Of a DNA stretch of 64,000 nucleotides, positions 1 to 9,684 are shown one piece after another; the first letter of the stretch is position 1, and every line of letters begins with the position of its first letter. A program made the position numbers and the translations under genes. This stretch comes from Lithodes maja (lineage: Eukaryota > Arthropoda > Malacostraca > Decapoda > Lithodidae), in assembly GCA_037953745.1 (NCBI GenBank), contig JBAKBP010003178.1, positions 94,875-158,874 on the forward strand. The letters are read 5' to 3'. The notes under the pieces were generated by a model, which was not told the DNA's origin, made no database searches, and saw only the letters and a program-made list of their open reading frames with translations.

Positions 1-2308
1 AAGTTGCCCCAGGCTCCCGCCATTCTTCCCCACCACCACCAGCACTGCCTAGGGTTGAGGACCCCCCACTTTCGGCCTATTTACCCCCTATTTCCCCCGA
101 GAGGAGACATACTACTAAAGAAAAGGGAAAAGGGAGAAAATATGTTAAAAAAGGAGCTACAAGTAGGCGCTCTTTGTTCGAGGCTCCCGCGGCTTCCACC
201 CCTGCCGCTCCCAGCCATACGCCCCCGCAAGTTTCCCCAGGGTCCACCCCACCTCTCCAGCCTACAACAGAGGTTCCTCATGATGTTTTCGACCTCGCAT
301 CCATACCTGCACCTACAGACACTGAACCAGTGCTGTCTACGACTCGTCGTAGGCCAAGGAGCCCCGAACCTCTGCATGAAGATGACAGAGCCTTACCTCC
401 CACTCCTTCCCCACCTCGCCGACCTACACGCCGCCCACGCATCATTCGTTCCCCGCGAGATTATGAGGGGGGCTCTGAAGATGAAGGGCACCTCACAGAC
501 GACTCTGGCCATGATTACCTGGGTCCACCGTCAGGGCAAGATGATGGCTCTGACGACAACGACGATGACTTTATGGACATCGACGACCCTCAACCCAGAC
601 GCTTTGCCCAGGGCCGTCGTGCTCCTGGCCGCCCTGGGCCTGGGCGCCGTCGCGCTCCTGGCCGCCCTAGGGTGCGCGCCGCCAAAGTTCGTGGGCGTGC
701 TGCCCCCGCTGTAGCTCCTCGTCAGCGTCGCCAGAAGGACGCATTTTATATTTTCAACTGGCAGGATGTGGCTGCTGATGAAGTCATTGACCCTGATGTA
801 ACCCCTTTTGATGAGGTACAGGATGCTCCAGGAGTTACCCCAAGTTTTCCTGCAGGCCCCAATGCTCGACCACATGAGCTTTTTGAGGCATTTTTTGATA
901 AGGAACTGACTTTGTCATACAAGAGACAAATAAGCACTACCAAGTCCAGGTTAACTTTTTTGGCAAGGTGACCAAGGGCCACATGAAGCGGTGGACCCCA
1001 GTGACTCATCCCGAGTTCATGGTGTTCCTGGCAATCACCATGCTAATGCCTCATGTGAAGAAGCACAGGTTGGCTGACTATTGGATCACCAAAGATCTGA
1101 TATCCACCCCTGCCTTCGGGAAATACATCTCTCGGGACCGGTACCTCGACATCCTCGGAGCGCTCCATCTTGTCACCAACACCGACATGCATCTCCCTGA
1201 CAAACTGTGGAAGATTAGGACGTTGTACGAGATGATGAGAGAACGTTTCACGTCCTACTTCATGCCCTTCTGCAACGTCTGTATTGACGAGTCTCTTGTG
1301 CTGTTCCGGGGAAAGCTGAGCTTCAGGCAGTACATCCCCTCAAAGAGACATCGCTTTGGTATAAAGTTCTTTGTGCTGTGCGATTGCCAAACTGGCTATG
1401 TCCTGGACTTCCTGGTCTACAGCGGGAAGGAAGGGGACGTGGCAATAGACCCCCTCATTGGCTTTGGCGGAGCAGTGGTTCAAGCCATGATGAACCGGTA
1501 CTTCCAAAAGAATCACGTCCTCTACACGGACAACTACTACACGTCCCCCACTCTCTCAAAGTACCTCCATCAGCGCCAGACGGGGACTGTAGGCACAGTT
1601 AGAGCAAAAAGGAAGGGCATGCCAAGTTTCCCTCCTAAAACAAAGAAAGGCGATGTCTTCAAGAAGAAGTCGGGACCCATTCTGGCTATCCACTGGCACG
1701 ACCAGCGGAAGGTCAACCTCCTGAGCACCGTCCACAAGGGGGAAATGGTTGAGACTGGCAAGGTGGATCGCCGCACCCAAGTCAGGGTGACCAAGCCCGA
1801 TGCTGTAATTGACTACAACATAAATATGAGGCTGGTGGACAAGTCCGACATGCAGATAGGCTTCATCGACTGTCTGCGTACCTCGTGCAGATGGTACAAA
1901 AAGTTCTTTCTGCACATGGTGGACATGTCAATGCTGAATGCCTATAATATCTACAGGCTTCGGAATCCGCGCACACCCAGGAAGTTTAGTAGCCTGCGGA
2001 GGTTCCAAAAACAGGTGTTGGTGGAGCTCCTGGACAGGTATGCTATGCCACAGAGGGCAGTGGTACAACCTGGGCGCCCCGTTCAGGACCGCATGCAGTG
2101 TGCACAGTATCTAAATGTGCACAAGCTCGGTTACCTGCCTCTGGAACGAGATGGAGTCACCATTAGCAGAAGGCGGTGCCATGTCTGCTGGAACAGCCAG
2201 GTGAGGCCGAGGAAGCAGAAAAAGACCACCATGCAGTGTGTGGAGTGCCAGCTGTCACTATGTGCTATACCGTGCTTTGCTGAATACCACACCAAGCAGG
2301 AGTACTAA
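1..2308 (+). pseudogene. piggyBac transposase, copy A, frameshifted
   Basis: This is a DDD transposase that would cut and paste at TTAA. The frame is open from base 1 to about 912 (proline-rich, then acidic, then an Arg/Pro-rich segment). Against copy B a net loss of about 4 nt near 912 moves the core into the frame used from 968 to the stop at 2308. The core shows a first Asp in CIDESLVLF (about 1285), a second in YTDNYYTSP (1529-1531) and a third conserved segment DYNINMRLVDKSD (about 1811-1850). The C-terminus is a Cys-rich finger (CHVC, CVEC, CAIPCF). Apart from the one shift the core has no stop, so decay is recent. The N-terminus is off the window. The family call is secure; function is lost unless the shift is an assembly error. 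Confidence 0.9.
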
Positions 2309-2489
2309 CTAATAATCATAGTGAAAGTACCAAAGACTGACAATATGTATGTATATAGGCAACAAGTGGAAATAAAACAATGTACAGGTGTATTGTGATA
2401 AAAAAGTCATGTATTATGAAAACATATATAAATAAGTGAAAAAAGACACAATAAATTGTATATAAAACGTTTACAAAGCATATAACTAA
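2309..2489 (+). other. 3' UTR of piggyBac copy A, before the tandem array
   Basis: AT-rich sequence matching, inverted, the bases just past the transposase stop of copy B (about 16,660-16,925). It contains AATAAA-like strings near 2372 and 2450 that could serve as polyadenylation signals. Confidence 0.5.
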
Positions 2490-2999
2490 GTGAAAGTGAC
2501 ACAAGACCTAATATTTGATGGCCAAAGTATAATAAATACCTGTGATAACGAATAATCAGTGCCTAATACAACAATAACCTACCTCAATTACTAATAAAAT
2601 GTACGGTATCGAGTGAAAATGAGCATTATCAGTGACAGTGACACTCTCTAAAGCATATTTGTCAAAGTGAAAGTGACACAAGACCTAATATTTGATGGCC
2701 AAAGTATAATAAACACCTGTGATAACGAATAATCAGTGCCTAATACAACAATAACCTACCTCAATTACTAATAAAATGTACGGTATCGAGTGAAAATGAG
2801 CATTATCAGTGACAGTGACACTCTCTAAAGCATATTTGTCAAAGTGAAAGTGACACAAGACCTAATATTTGATGGCCAAAGTATAATAAACACCTGTGAT
2901 AACGAATAATCAGTGCCTAATACAACAATAACCTACCTCAATTACTAATAAAATGTACGGTATTGAGTGAAAATTAGCAATATCAGTGACAGTGATACC
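2490..2999. repeat. 177-bp tandem repeat, about three copies, in the piggyBac 3' region
   Basis: The phrase GTGAAAGTGACACAAGACC recurs at 2490, 2667 and 2844, a period of exactly 177. The copies are nearly identical. The same unit, inverted, forms the array at 15,462-16,660 in copy B, and shorter AGTGAAAGTGACAC runs lie at 41,560-41,830. The array is therefore a family trait of this piggyBac lineage. Confidence 0.9.
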
Positions 3000-3005
3000 C
3001 TAATT

Positions 3006-3495
3006 GGGAGGTTTGACGTACCTCCCAACCTACCAAATAGGAAAACCTACTATTTGGTAGTAGTCTTGGAAAATCCAACGTCAAGGCTATTAACCTAATT
3101 GCAATGACGACTTGTCTAATTTGACTGCTATGTCGTCATTCCAACCGCGGTTAAAAAGAAAACGTCTAGAGTCTACTCCTTATCTTGCTCTAGGAGACGT
3201 TGTACATTAACCAAAACTACCACCGAAGGTGAAAAAAGCATTAGAAGAGAAGAAAAAGGGGTTTACCTTAGTTACCGCTCAAGGCCCATCCCGTGTTCCG
3301 TTATGCGCCGATCCCTGTCGAACGTGCGCATAAGCGACCCTCTCTTGTTATCACATCTCACGCTAGCAGAAGAACGCGGATGGGCAGGGGTCCGGAGTGA
3401 GGGAGGGTAATATGTACGTTGGATTTTCCAAGACTACTACCAAATAGTAGGTTTTCCTATTTGGTAGGTTGGGAGGTACGTCAAACCTCCCAATT
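3006..3495 (-). repeat. DIRS copy 1 3' terminal region: inverted 5' repeat flanked by hairpin arms
   Basis: Two inverted arms of about 75 bp (3006-3080 and 3417-3493) flank a segment that matches, inverted, the 5' terminal repeat at 11,130-11,420. Each arm holds two hairpins: one built on GGGAGGT/ACCTCCC and one on CTACCAAATAG/CTATTTGGTAG. The next bases (3497-3530) repeat the outermost 5' bases, as expected for an internal complementary region that lets DIRS cDNA circularise. Confidence 0.8.
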
Positions 3496-3962
3496 TGTTA
3501 GTAGTCTTGGCAAATCCAACGTCAAGGCTGCATAACAAATTGGAGGAGGACATCCAAGCCCAACATACCAAAAAAACCAATGCATAAGACAAAAGTATGA
3601 ATGACAAAGAAACACAAGGTAAACAAGAGAGTTTAATAAAGCGCGAAAAACTGAGGAGTAGCTAAAAAGAGCAGTTTTAACACGTGCCCGTCATTCATAT
3701 TAATGCAAAATCAGAGACTTGTCTTAAACCAAAAAGCACTGTACATAAAACCCTTTTCTTCCAATTGAACAAAAACAAGGAACACAAACTGAAAACACCA
3801 TTTTCAAAGAGGCAAAAACACTTATGTACTGTATACATATAACATAATCCCAAACTTGTAATCCAGTGTTACAAACCCGTACTCCCCCCCCCCCTTTTGC
3901 AAAGAAAACAAAGTAAAAGAAAGAGTGACAAGGGGGGAAGACCAGGCAACCTCGCAAGAGCT
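3496..3962 (-). other. 3' UTR of DIRS copy 1
   Basis: Non-coding sequence between the recombinase stop and the 3' terminal repeat. It includes a 12-base C run near 3888 (G run on the sense strand). It aligns well with copy 2 at 38,510-38,725 plus 40,549-40,716, where a MITE splits it. Confidence 0.7.
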
Positions 3963-4940
3963 CTAGGAAACACGACGCCCGAGAGCTATCACAGGCCGAG
4001 GGGGTCTAACAATGGACATGGAGAGGTAGGAGGAGATGAAGGTATTGATAGACGACCACAAACCTGCCGAGGCGACGTCAGGCAACGAACGAGTCTGCAG
4101 GAACCGTAAGGAGGCAGCAAAGGACCGCACATCGTGCGCAGAACCCCGACAAGCAGGGTTACTGGCACGAATAACCCGACAAATGTGGCGTCCTATCTGT
4201 ACCTTCGAAAGCCTCCCACCAGTCCGAGGAGACACCCACACAGCAGTCCCCGAAGACGGAGCCACAGACTCAACATAAGAGTGCAAGGCCTGCACCGGGC
4301 ACAACACATGGTGAGTATGCCCACGTTTTAAAGCCCGGATGGTGAAAGGCTTGAAAACGTGGGTCTCTCTCTCATTCTTGGCAACAAAATGAGGGGAGGG
4401 GGCCAACGTGACTACATTCAATGACGGGGAGAATCGCATGCATTCCTGGGACCGTGACATGGCAGCTAGTTCAGACACCCTATCTCCAGTGGCCAGAGCG
4501 ACAAGGAAGAGAGTACGCTCCAGCAACTGAACCGGTGTAGTGTCCCGTGTATATGTGTGTGAAGCCAGAAGGTCCAGAGCACGCCCCAGATCCCACTGAG
4601 GAGGGATCTGGCGCGGAGGGGGCCGTTCCCGGAAGGCAGCCTTCATGAAGGAATCCAGCTCCTTCGGAGGAACGACCAGCCCAGTGACGGACTCAAAGAC
4701 CTCCCGGATGGCAGACAAGTGGTTACGTATAGTGTTGACCTGAAAGCGACGTGTACGGAAGAGGTGAAACAAGTAGTGTAGGACGAGGGAAGGAGAGCTA
4801 ACAGTCTGGCGAGTGTCCTGTATCCACCTAGTAAAAGACTTCCAGTGGGACTCGTAAGTCCCCCAAGTCGAAGTCGTCCATGAACGCTTCAGGAAGTCAG
4901 TCAGATCCCGTCCGTGGACCGGGAGCCACCGTGCCTCACG
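3963..4940 (-). CDS. DIRS tyrosine recombinase (YR), C-terminal ORF, copy 1
   Basis: This is the recombinase that would integrate the circular cDNA by strand exchange. About 315 residues are recognisable from RDLTDFLKRSW (about 4910) to the stop at 3963. The N-terminal half is a core-binding helical domain. The catalytic half shows the first Arg in ATGDRVSELAA (about 4481), the His-x-x-Arg box GSAHDVRSF (about 4136) and the Tyr nucleophile in FISSYLSM (4026-4028), so the R-H-R-Y set is complete. The conserved part overlaps the end of the RT frame by about 10 bases. The same frame stays open upstream to 7244 across the RT region, so the true start is unknown; I give only the conserved part. 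Confidence 0.88.
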   Translation of the reverse strand, partial: REARWLPVHGRDLTDFLKRSWTTSTWGTYESHWKSFTRWIQDTRQTVSSPSLVLHYLFHLFRTRRFQVNTIRNHLSAIREVFESVTGLVVPPKELDSFMKAAFRERPPPRQIPPQWDLGRALDLLASHTYTRDTTPVQLLERTLFLVALATGDRVSELAAMSRSQECMRFSPSLNVVTLAPSPHFVAKNERETHVFKPFTIRALKRGHTHHVLCPVQALHSYVESVAPSSGTAVWVSPRTGGRLSKVQIGRHICRVIRASNPACRGSAHDVRSFAASLRFLQTRSLPDVASAGLWSSINTFISSYLSMSIVRPPRPVIALGRRVS

Positions 4941-6625
4941 AACATCCACGATGCGAAGGCCAACGAGGTCCGTAGGTCGCCAACCTGGCTCAAGTGGAAG
5001 TGTGAGAGAGGGAGAGGGACCGGACTCGGGCACCACCGCTTCAACTGGGAGTACCAAGCCTGGGCCGGCCACAGAGGCGCTATGAGCCAGACTCTGCCGC
5101 GGTACAGCCGCAGCCGCGCGAGGACTTTGCACATCAACAGTGCGTCTGGTGGCGGAAATATGTATATCGACTGCCACCTGCTCCAGTCTTCCATGAAAGC
5201 GTCCGGACCCCCCTCCGGAGTACGAGTCCGGAGGGATAGGTATCGAGGCAACTTGCGCGTCTCCTTCGATGCGAACAAGTCGACCTCCGGAACACCCCAG
5301 GAAGCCGCTAGGTCGTCGAATACAGTCTGTTTCATTGCCCATTCTACAAGAACGCCCTGTCCTCGCGACAGGGCGTCCGCCCACAGGTTGGCAGACCCGG
5401 GCAGGTAGGAGGCGTGCAGGGAGATGTTGTGTCGGTTCGCGAGGAAGAACAACTTCTCGGAGATCCCCAACAGAGTCAAAGACCTGGAGGACCCCTGCTT
5501 TTGGATACAGTGGACAGCTGTCTGATTGTCCATCCTGAAGGCCACCGACAGGCCCCGAAGGGCCAGCGCGTGGTCCCGCAGAAAGAACAAGGGAACCAAG
5601 AGTTCGAGGGCATTGATGTGTAGGTGTGTGTGTCCCACCCATCTGCCGTGTTGTTGATGTCCCAGGTTGGATTGGTAACCCCACCCCACCTCGCTCGACG
5701 CATCTGTATCCACCCAGATCGTCGGCGGGGGGGAGGTCCAAGGCACAGCCGCAGAGAGCGTGCCCCGAGCAACCCAGTGTCCTAAGTGTCTGTGAATGGA
5801 ACGCGGGATCGGCATGAGCCGATCCATATGGACCAACGGAAACACCCTGTTGCCCATGAGGATTAGGCGGCGCAGCCTGAGCCTCCCTAAGGGAATGGTC
5901 AGAGCAGCCCAATTGAGGGAACCCACTAACGAGTCCCAGATCCTCCTCGTGAGGGAGACCGAGTGCAACACGGCGAAAATCGTCCTGCGAAGTTTCACCG
6001 CGTTTGGCTGACTCTGGGTAACCGTAGCGTTGGTCAGATCCCATTCGAGACCTACCCACGTCACGACACGCGACGGGGTCAGGCGGGACTTGGGAATGTT
6101 GATGTTGAACCCTAACTGTGTGATGTGTCGAACTACGGTGAGGGTGTCGCGAACGCAGTGTTCGAGGGTGTCTGAAACTATCAACCAATCGTCCAAGTAA
6201 AACAGGATCTGGAGGCCGCCCCTGAGGAGAGGATCCAGAGCCTGCTTCACCAGTTTCGAGAAGACCCGCGGCGCGATGTTGAGACCGAAGGGAAGCCTGT
6301 CGAACATGAACACGCGATCGGAAGTCCGAACGGCCAAGAATCGCTGGAAACGAGGATGTATAGGGACGTGCCAATACGCATCCTTGAGGTCCAGCGACAC
6401 TACCCACGACAGAGGCCGCAGGGCCAGTCGTACCTGGTGCACCGTCAGCATCCGAAATCGCGTGTTCACGATGTGCCCGTTGAGGGCCGACAGATCCACC
6501 ACCGGTCGCATCGCGTCGCAGTCCTTCTTTGGTACCAGAAATACACGGGAGAGGAAAACCGGGTGACCGGCTTTCACCTCCTTGACGATTCCCTGCTCGT
6601 GCATGGAGGCAATCACGGCGGCCAC
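4901..6625 (-). CDS. DIRS reverse transcriptase / RNase H / MT-like polyprotein, copy 1
   Basis: This would copy the element RNA to DNA and remove the RNA. In order: RT motifs RPVVDLSALNG, VSLDLKDAYWHVPIH, RLPFGLNIAPRVF and the catalytic FYLDDW (YLDD at 6188-6199); then RNase H with WVDTDASSEVGWG, HINALELL, FRMDNQTAV and ANLWADALSR, giving its acidic set; then the DIRS methyltransferase-like segment (VPEVDLFASKETRKLP, IYIFPPPDALL, LIAPLWPAQAW). The frame has no stop and reads through non-ATG codons upstream of 6625 (at least to about 6700), so the start is uncertain. All key residues are present, which suggests a recently active copy. Confidence 0.9.
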   Translation of the reverse strand: MAAVIASMHEQGIVKEVKAGHPVFLSRVFLVPKKDCDAMRPVVDLSALNGHIVNTRFRMLTVHQVRLALRPLSWVVSLDLKDAYWHVPIHPRFQRFLAVRTSDRVFMFDRLPFGLNIAPRVFSKLVKQALDPLLRGGLQILFYLDDWLIVSDTLEHCVRDTLTVVRHITQLGFNINIPKSRLTPSRVVTWVGLEWDLTNATVTQSQPNAVKLRRTIFAVLHSVSLTRRIWDSLVGSLNWAALTIPLGRLRLRRLILMGNRVFPLVHMDRLMPIPRSIHRHLGHWVARGTLSAAVPWTSPPPTIWVDTDASSEVGWGYQSNLGHQQHGRWVGHTHLHINALELLVPLFFLRDHALALRGLSVAFRMDNQTAVHCIQKQGSSRSLTLLGISEKLFFLANRHNISLHASYLPGSANLWADALSRGQGVLVEWAMKQTVFDDLAASWGVPEVDLFASKETRKLPRYLSLRTRTPEGGPDAFMEDWSRWQSIYIFPPPDALLMCKVLARLRLYRGRVWLIAPLWPAQAWYSQLKRWCPSPVPLPLSHFHLSQVGDLRTSLAFASWMFVRHGGSRSTDGI

Positions 6626-6843
6626 CTCCGAAGAGACAGGCCGGTGTCGTTGACAAGAGCTGAGTGGGGGTCTGGACTTCCATCTCCAGGTTAGACCCCT
6701 CCGTGCAATCTTTCGCCCCCACGTCCCTCGCGGCCATCGAAGGGCGCAAGGGCGAAAACAACCTGTGGGAGCCCCCGAGATGAGGTGAGCGACCCGGTCG
6801 GCGAGGCGAGAAGGAGAACAGGGAGGAGACCGACCCGGAGAAC

Positions 6844-9684
6844 CTACACATTTTTTGACGTGGAGGGTCCCCCGGTACGGTCCTTGCGGTCATAAGACCC
6901 TCGTTGACCACCCCTACCCCCCCCACCTCGTCGAAAAGGGCGGGACACCCCATCCCCCGTCCGTCGAGCGTCGGACCCCGTCGAAGTGCGGCCGGAAGTG
7001 GAAGGCTGGCCAGCCCCTTCTCGGCGGGGATGAAAGGGAGCAGGAGCAGAAGTGCGAGGCGGAACCGACGCTCTAGCCGGCAACTTCCCTTTCCTGCGCC
7101 CTTTCTTGGCAGCAGCAGTGGCACTAGCACTCCGAGGAGGACCGGCAGAAGGACGGGACTGCGAAGACCCTGGTCGCGACACAGCGCGTCTTTGCGTGTC
7201 GTAAGCAGGGTCCGCTGACAGAGAAGCGTAGCGTTCCCAAGCATCCTGCGCGAACAGCCCCGATGTATATAATTCAGAGTACAACAAACCCTGACGAATA
7301 TCCAAAGGGGCCTTCCGGCAGAACGAGGACCTTACCGTTTGGCGTTGCCGAGTAGCCTCGCACAAAACCGCCTTCAGCTCGGGAACCAAAGACACCGCGA
7401 GCTGAAGGTGGATTCGCCTAACGTGGTCCAAACCCTCGCGAAGATCGCCAGGTGCAGTCGCCTCGATAAGTCGCAGGTGGTGAACAGAGGTCTGGAGGGA
7501 ACCTAAAAAACAAGAAAATAAGTTCGCCACCCTCTGCCGCAAGGTAAAATCCCTGTCGACAGAGGACTTATCTGGGTGGGAAAAGAACGGGTTAGCAATA
7601 GCACAAATTTCAAGTTTGGGAGCGCTAATCCAGGACCAGAACTTGCCATCCAATCCGGCGACAGACACAAGAGGAGGCAAAAGCAGTGACGACTCTGGGG
7701 GAGGGAGTGAAGAAGATCTGTCGACGGAACGGTTAGCAAACTCTAAGGCCTCAGCAAACCAGGCCTCCAATGGGAGAGGATTATCAAGGACGACGGACAA
7801 GCCAGGCTTACCGTCGTCGCTCAAACCCGTCCCATAGGAGGACAGCCCCGTCAAAACAGTGAGGGACTGAACATCTTGAAGGATGTCCTGGCGGCTGAAG
7901 TCTGACCAGAGCTTAGTACGAGGAGCAGACGGGGGCTTGGGCTTAACCGAAAAGTACTGTAGGTCAGTCCTTGTCGGGTAAGCCCGAACCTCCACGTCGG
8001 CCACCTGACCATCCTCCCTGATCGCCCTAAACTGCAGTTTATCATTAAGCTGCACCGACCAGCCCAGAGGTAGGGCCCTCTCACCGGACGGTAAATCGGT
8101 AGCACGCCCCGGGTGGGAGGCCTGCACCCCCTTCCAAACAGCCAAGGAGCCATAGAGGAGAGGCATAGTCCTCGACGGGACCTTGGCCTTCTGGATGGGG
8201 GGCAAGCGCGGACCCTGCCCTAGCAGACGGAGGACCCCCGCATGGGAGACAGCAGGGGGAACCACCTGAGCCAGGGCAGGAGCAGTGCTAACCGACGACC
8301 GGGCAGGAGGGGAAGCAGGGCGAGAGGGAATGTGGTCCACCGCAGAGGGGAGGGGGACCAAAGCAGGGGCAGGTTGGGTGAGGCGCTGGGGTTGTGTCAC
8401 CGCCAAGAAGCGCGACAAGAGGGATTCCTGCATCGCCTCCAATCGCGCGTCGAAGTGTGACACAACCCACCCCTGCAGAGCCGAAAATCGATCCGAGAGA
8501 GGCGAACCCCCCGAAGATTGTCCGGCCCGCAGGGGCGAGCGTGAGCGAGAGCGAGACCCATGACACGAAACAGCAGCGTCGCGGCCCAAAGAAGGCGAGC
8601 GACGACCGCCGTGGCGTCCCAGAGGGTCTCGCCCCCGCTCACTAACGCCCGAGGGGGAAACATCATCCTCCCCCTCTTCCAGCGACACGTCAGCCCCCGA
8701 GAAAGGGGACCCCGAAACCTCGCTATACTCTACCGAGTCAAGCGGCGGGGTACCCACTCGGGGAGCCGGAAGCCGAAGATCAGGGATCGAAGAAGGAAGA
8801 AGAGTAGGATGACGGGAGTGGGAAGGCTGGCCGGGCGAAAGGAGGTCAGAAGGAGCCGCGGGGGGAAACAAAGCAAGGATCCCCGGGGCTGACAGAACAG
8901 GGCGGCCCGACACCGAGGAGGAGGAGGGAGGAACCACCACCTCGGGACGAGACCGCGAAGGAAGAAGAGGCACAGAAGCAGGAGAAGTAGGAGGAGAAGC
9001 AACGACAACCTGGCGCTCCCCCCTGGACAGAGTAGGAGGAGGGAGCAGAGGGCCAGCTACATGATGGACGTCCGCCCGCGTGGAGGACACATGAAGAGGA
9101 CGCCGCATGTGCAGGGGAAGCGGGCGGAAAGTGGTAGAGCCCCGATCCGGAGAGGCCAGGGGAGGGCGTACAGGGGCAGAGACGCTAACCCTGGCCGCAG
9201 GGCGAGAACCATGACGAGGGCGACGGCCGGAGTCAAGGTCAGCAGGAGGACGAGGAGGGGCAGCAGAGGACGGACGACGAGGAGAGCGAGAGCGTGGACG
9301 GAGCTGAGGATCCTCCCGACGATGCGGCGACCGACCACGGGACCCAGGAAGAAGGGCCCGAGCAGGAAGAGGGCCAGGTAAACGGCCCCCAGACGGGTCA
9401 GGGATGCCCAGGGCCACACGGATCCGGTCATCCACAAAAGCCGGTGAGCGATGGCCCACAGATCGAATGTGGTGGGAGACCACCGCCCACACGGACTGAA
9501 GGGATGCCGAGGCCGCCGCTGCGTCAGAGGAACCAGGGCGATTGTCCACCACATCCACCAAGTCCATGCACGGACCACACAGCGCAGGGAGGTAGGCCGT
9601 AGAGGACACACATTGGGAGTGGCGGAGGCAAGACCGGTGGCACTCCAAACAAGGGGAGCCACAGCCCTGGCGAAAGCAAGGCAT
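6844..9684 (-). CDS. DIRS ORF1, gag-like protein, copy 1
   Basis: A 946-residue open frame in the gag position. I chose the ATG at 9684 because it follows a strong acceptor-like site (TTCTTCCATTGCAG, then GTTGTG) and begins a Cys-rich module: MPCFRQGCGSPCLECHRSC, then CVSS and LCGPCMDL, which looks like a zinc-binding start. The middle is a long Ser/Pro/Arg-rich disordered tract. A more ordered segment follows (about residues 560-860, including FWSWISAPKLEICAIANPFF), then a basic Gly/Arg-rich tail, probably nucleic-acid binding. I see no known capsid domain. The role as structural protein is inferred from position. Confidence 0.75.
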   Translation of the reverse strand: MPCFRQGCGSPCLECHRSCLRHSQCVSSTAYLPALCGPCMDLVDVVDNRPGSSDAAAASASLQSVWAVVSHHIRSVGHRSPAFVDDRIRVALGIPDPSGGRLPGPLPARALLPGSRGRSPHRREDPQLRPRSRSPRRPSSAAPPRPPADLDSGRRPRHGSRPAARVSVSAPVRPPLASPDRGSTTFRPLPLHMRRPLHVSSTRADVHHVAGPLLPPPTLSRGERQVVVASPPTSPASVPLLPSRSRPEVVVPPSSSSVSGRPVLSAPGILALFPPAAPSDLLSPGQPSHSRHPTLLPSSIPDLRLPAPRVGTPPLDSVEYSEVSGSPFSGADVSLEEGEDDVSPSGVSERGRDPLGRHGGRRSPSLGRDAAVSCHGSRSRSRSPLRAGQSSGGSPLSDRFSALQGWVVSHFDARLEAMQESLLSRFLAVTQPQRLTQPAPALVPLPSAVDHIPSRPASPPARSSVSTAPALAQVVPPAVSHAGVLRLLGQGPRLPPIQKAKVPSRTMPLLYGSLAVWKGVQASHPGRATDLPSGERALPLGWSVQLNDKLQFRAIREDGQVADVEVRAYPTRTDLQYFSVKPKPPSAPRTKLWSDFSRQDILQDVQSLTVLTGLSSYGTGLSDDGKPGLSVVLDNPLPLEAWFAEALEFANRSVDRSSSLPPPESSLLLPPLVSVAGLDGKFWSWISAPKLEICAIANPFFSHPDKSSVDRDFTLRQRVANLFSCFLGSLQTSVHHLRLIEATAPGDLREGLDHVRRIHLQLAVSLVPELKAVLCEATRQRQTVRSSFCRKAPLDIRQGLLYSELYTSGLFAQDAWERYASLSADPAYDTQRRAVSRPGSSQSRPSAGPPRSASATAAAKKGRRKGKLPARASVPPRTSAPAPFHPRREGAGQPSTSGRTSTGSDARRTGDGVSRPFRRGGGGRGGQRGSYDRKDRTGGPSTSKNV

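Noticed and set aside
8288..9662. Overlapping frames opposite or beside DIRS ORF1
   Set aside because: Shadows of the GC-rich ORF1; no domain or start evidence.
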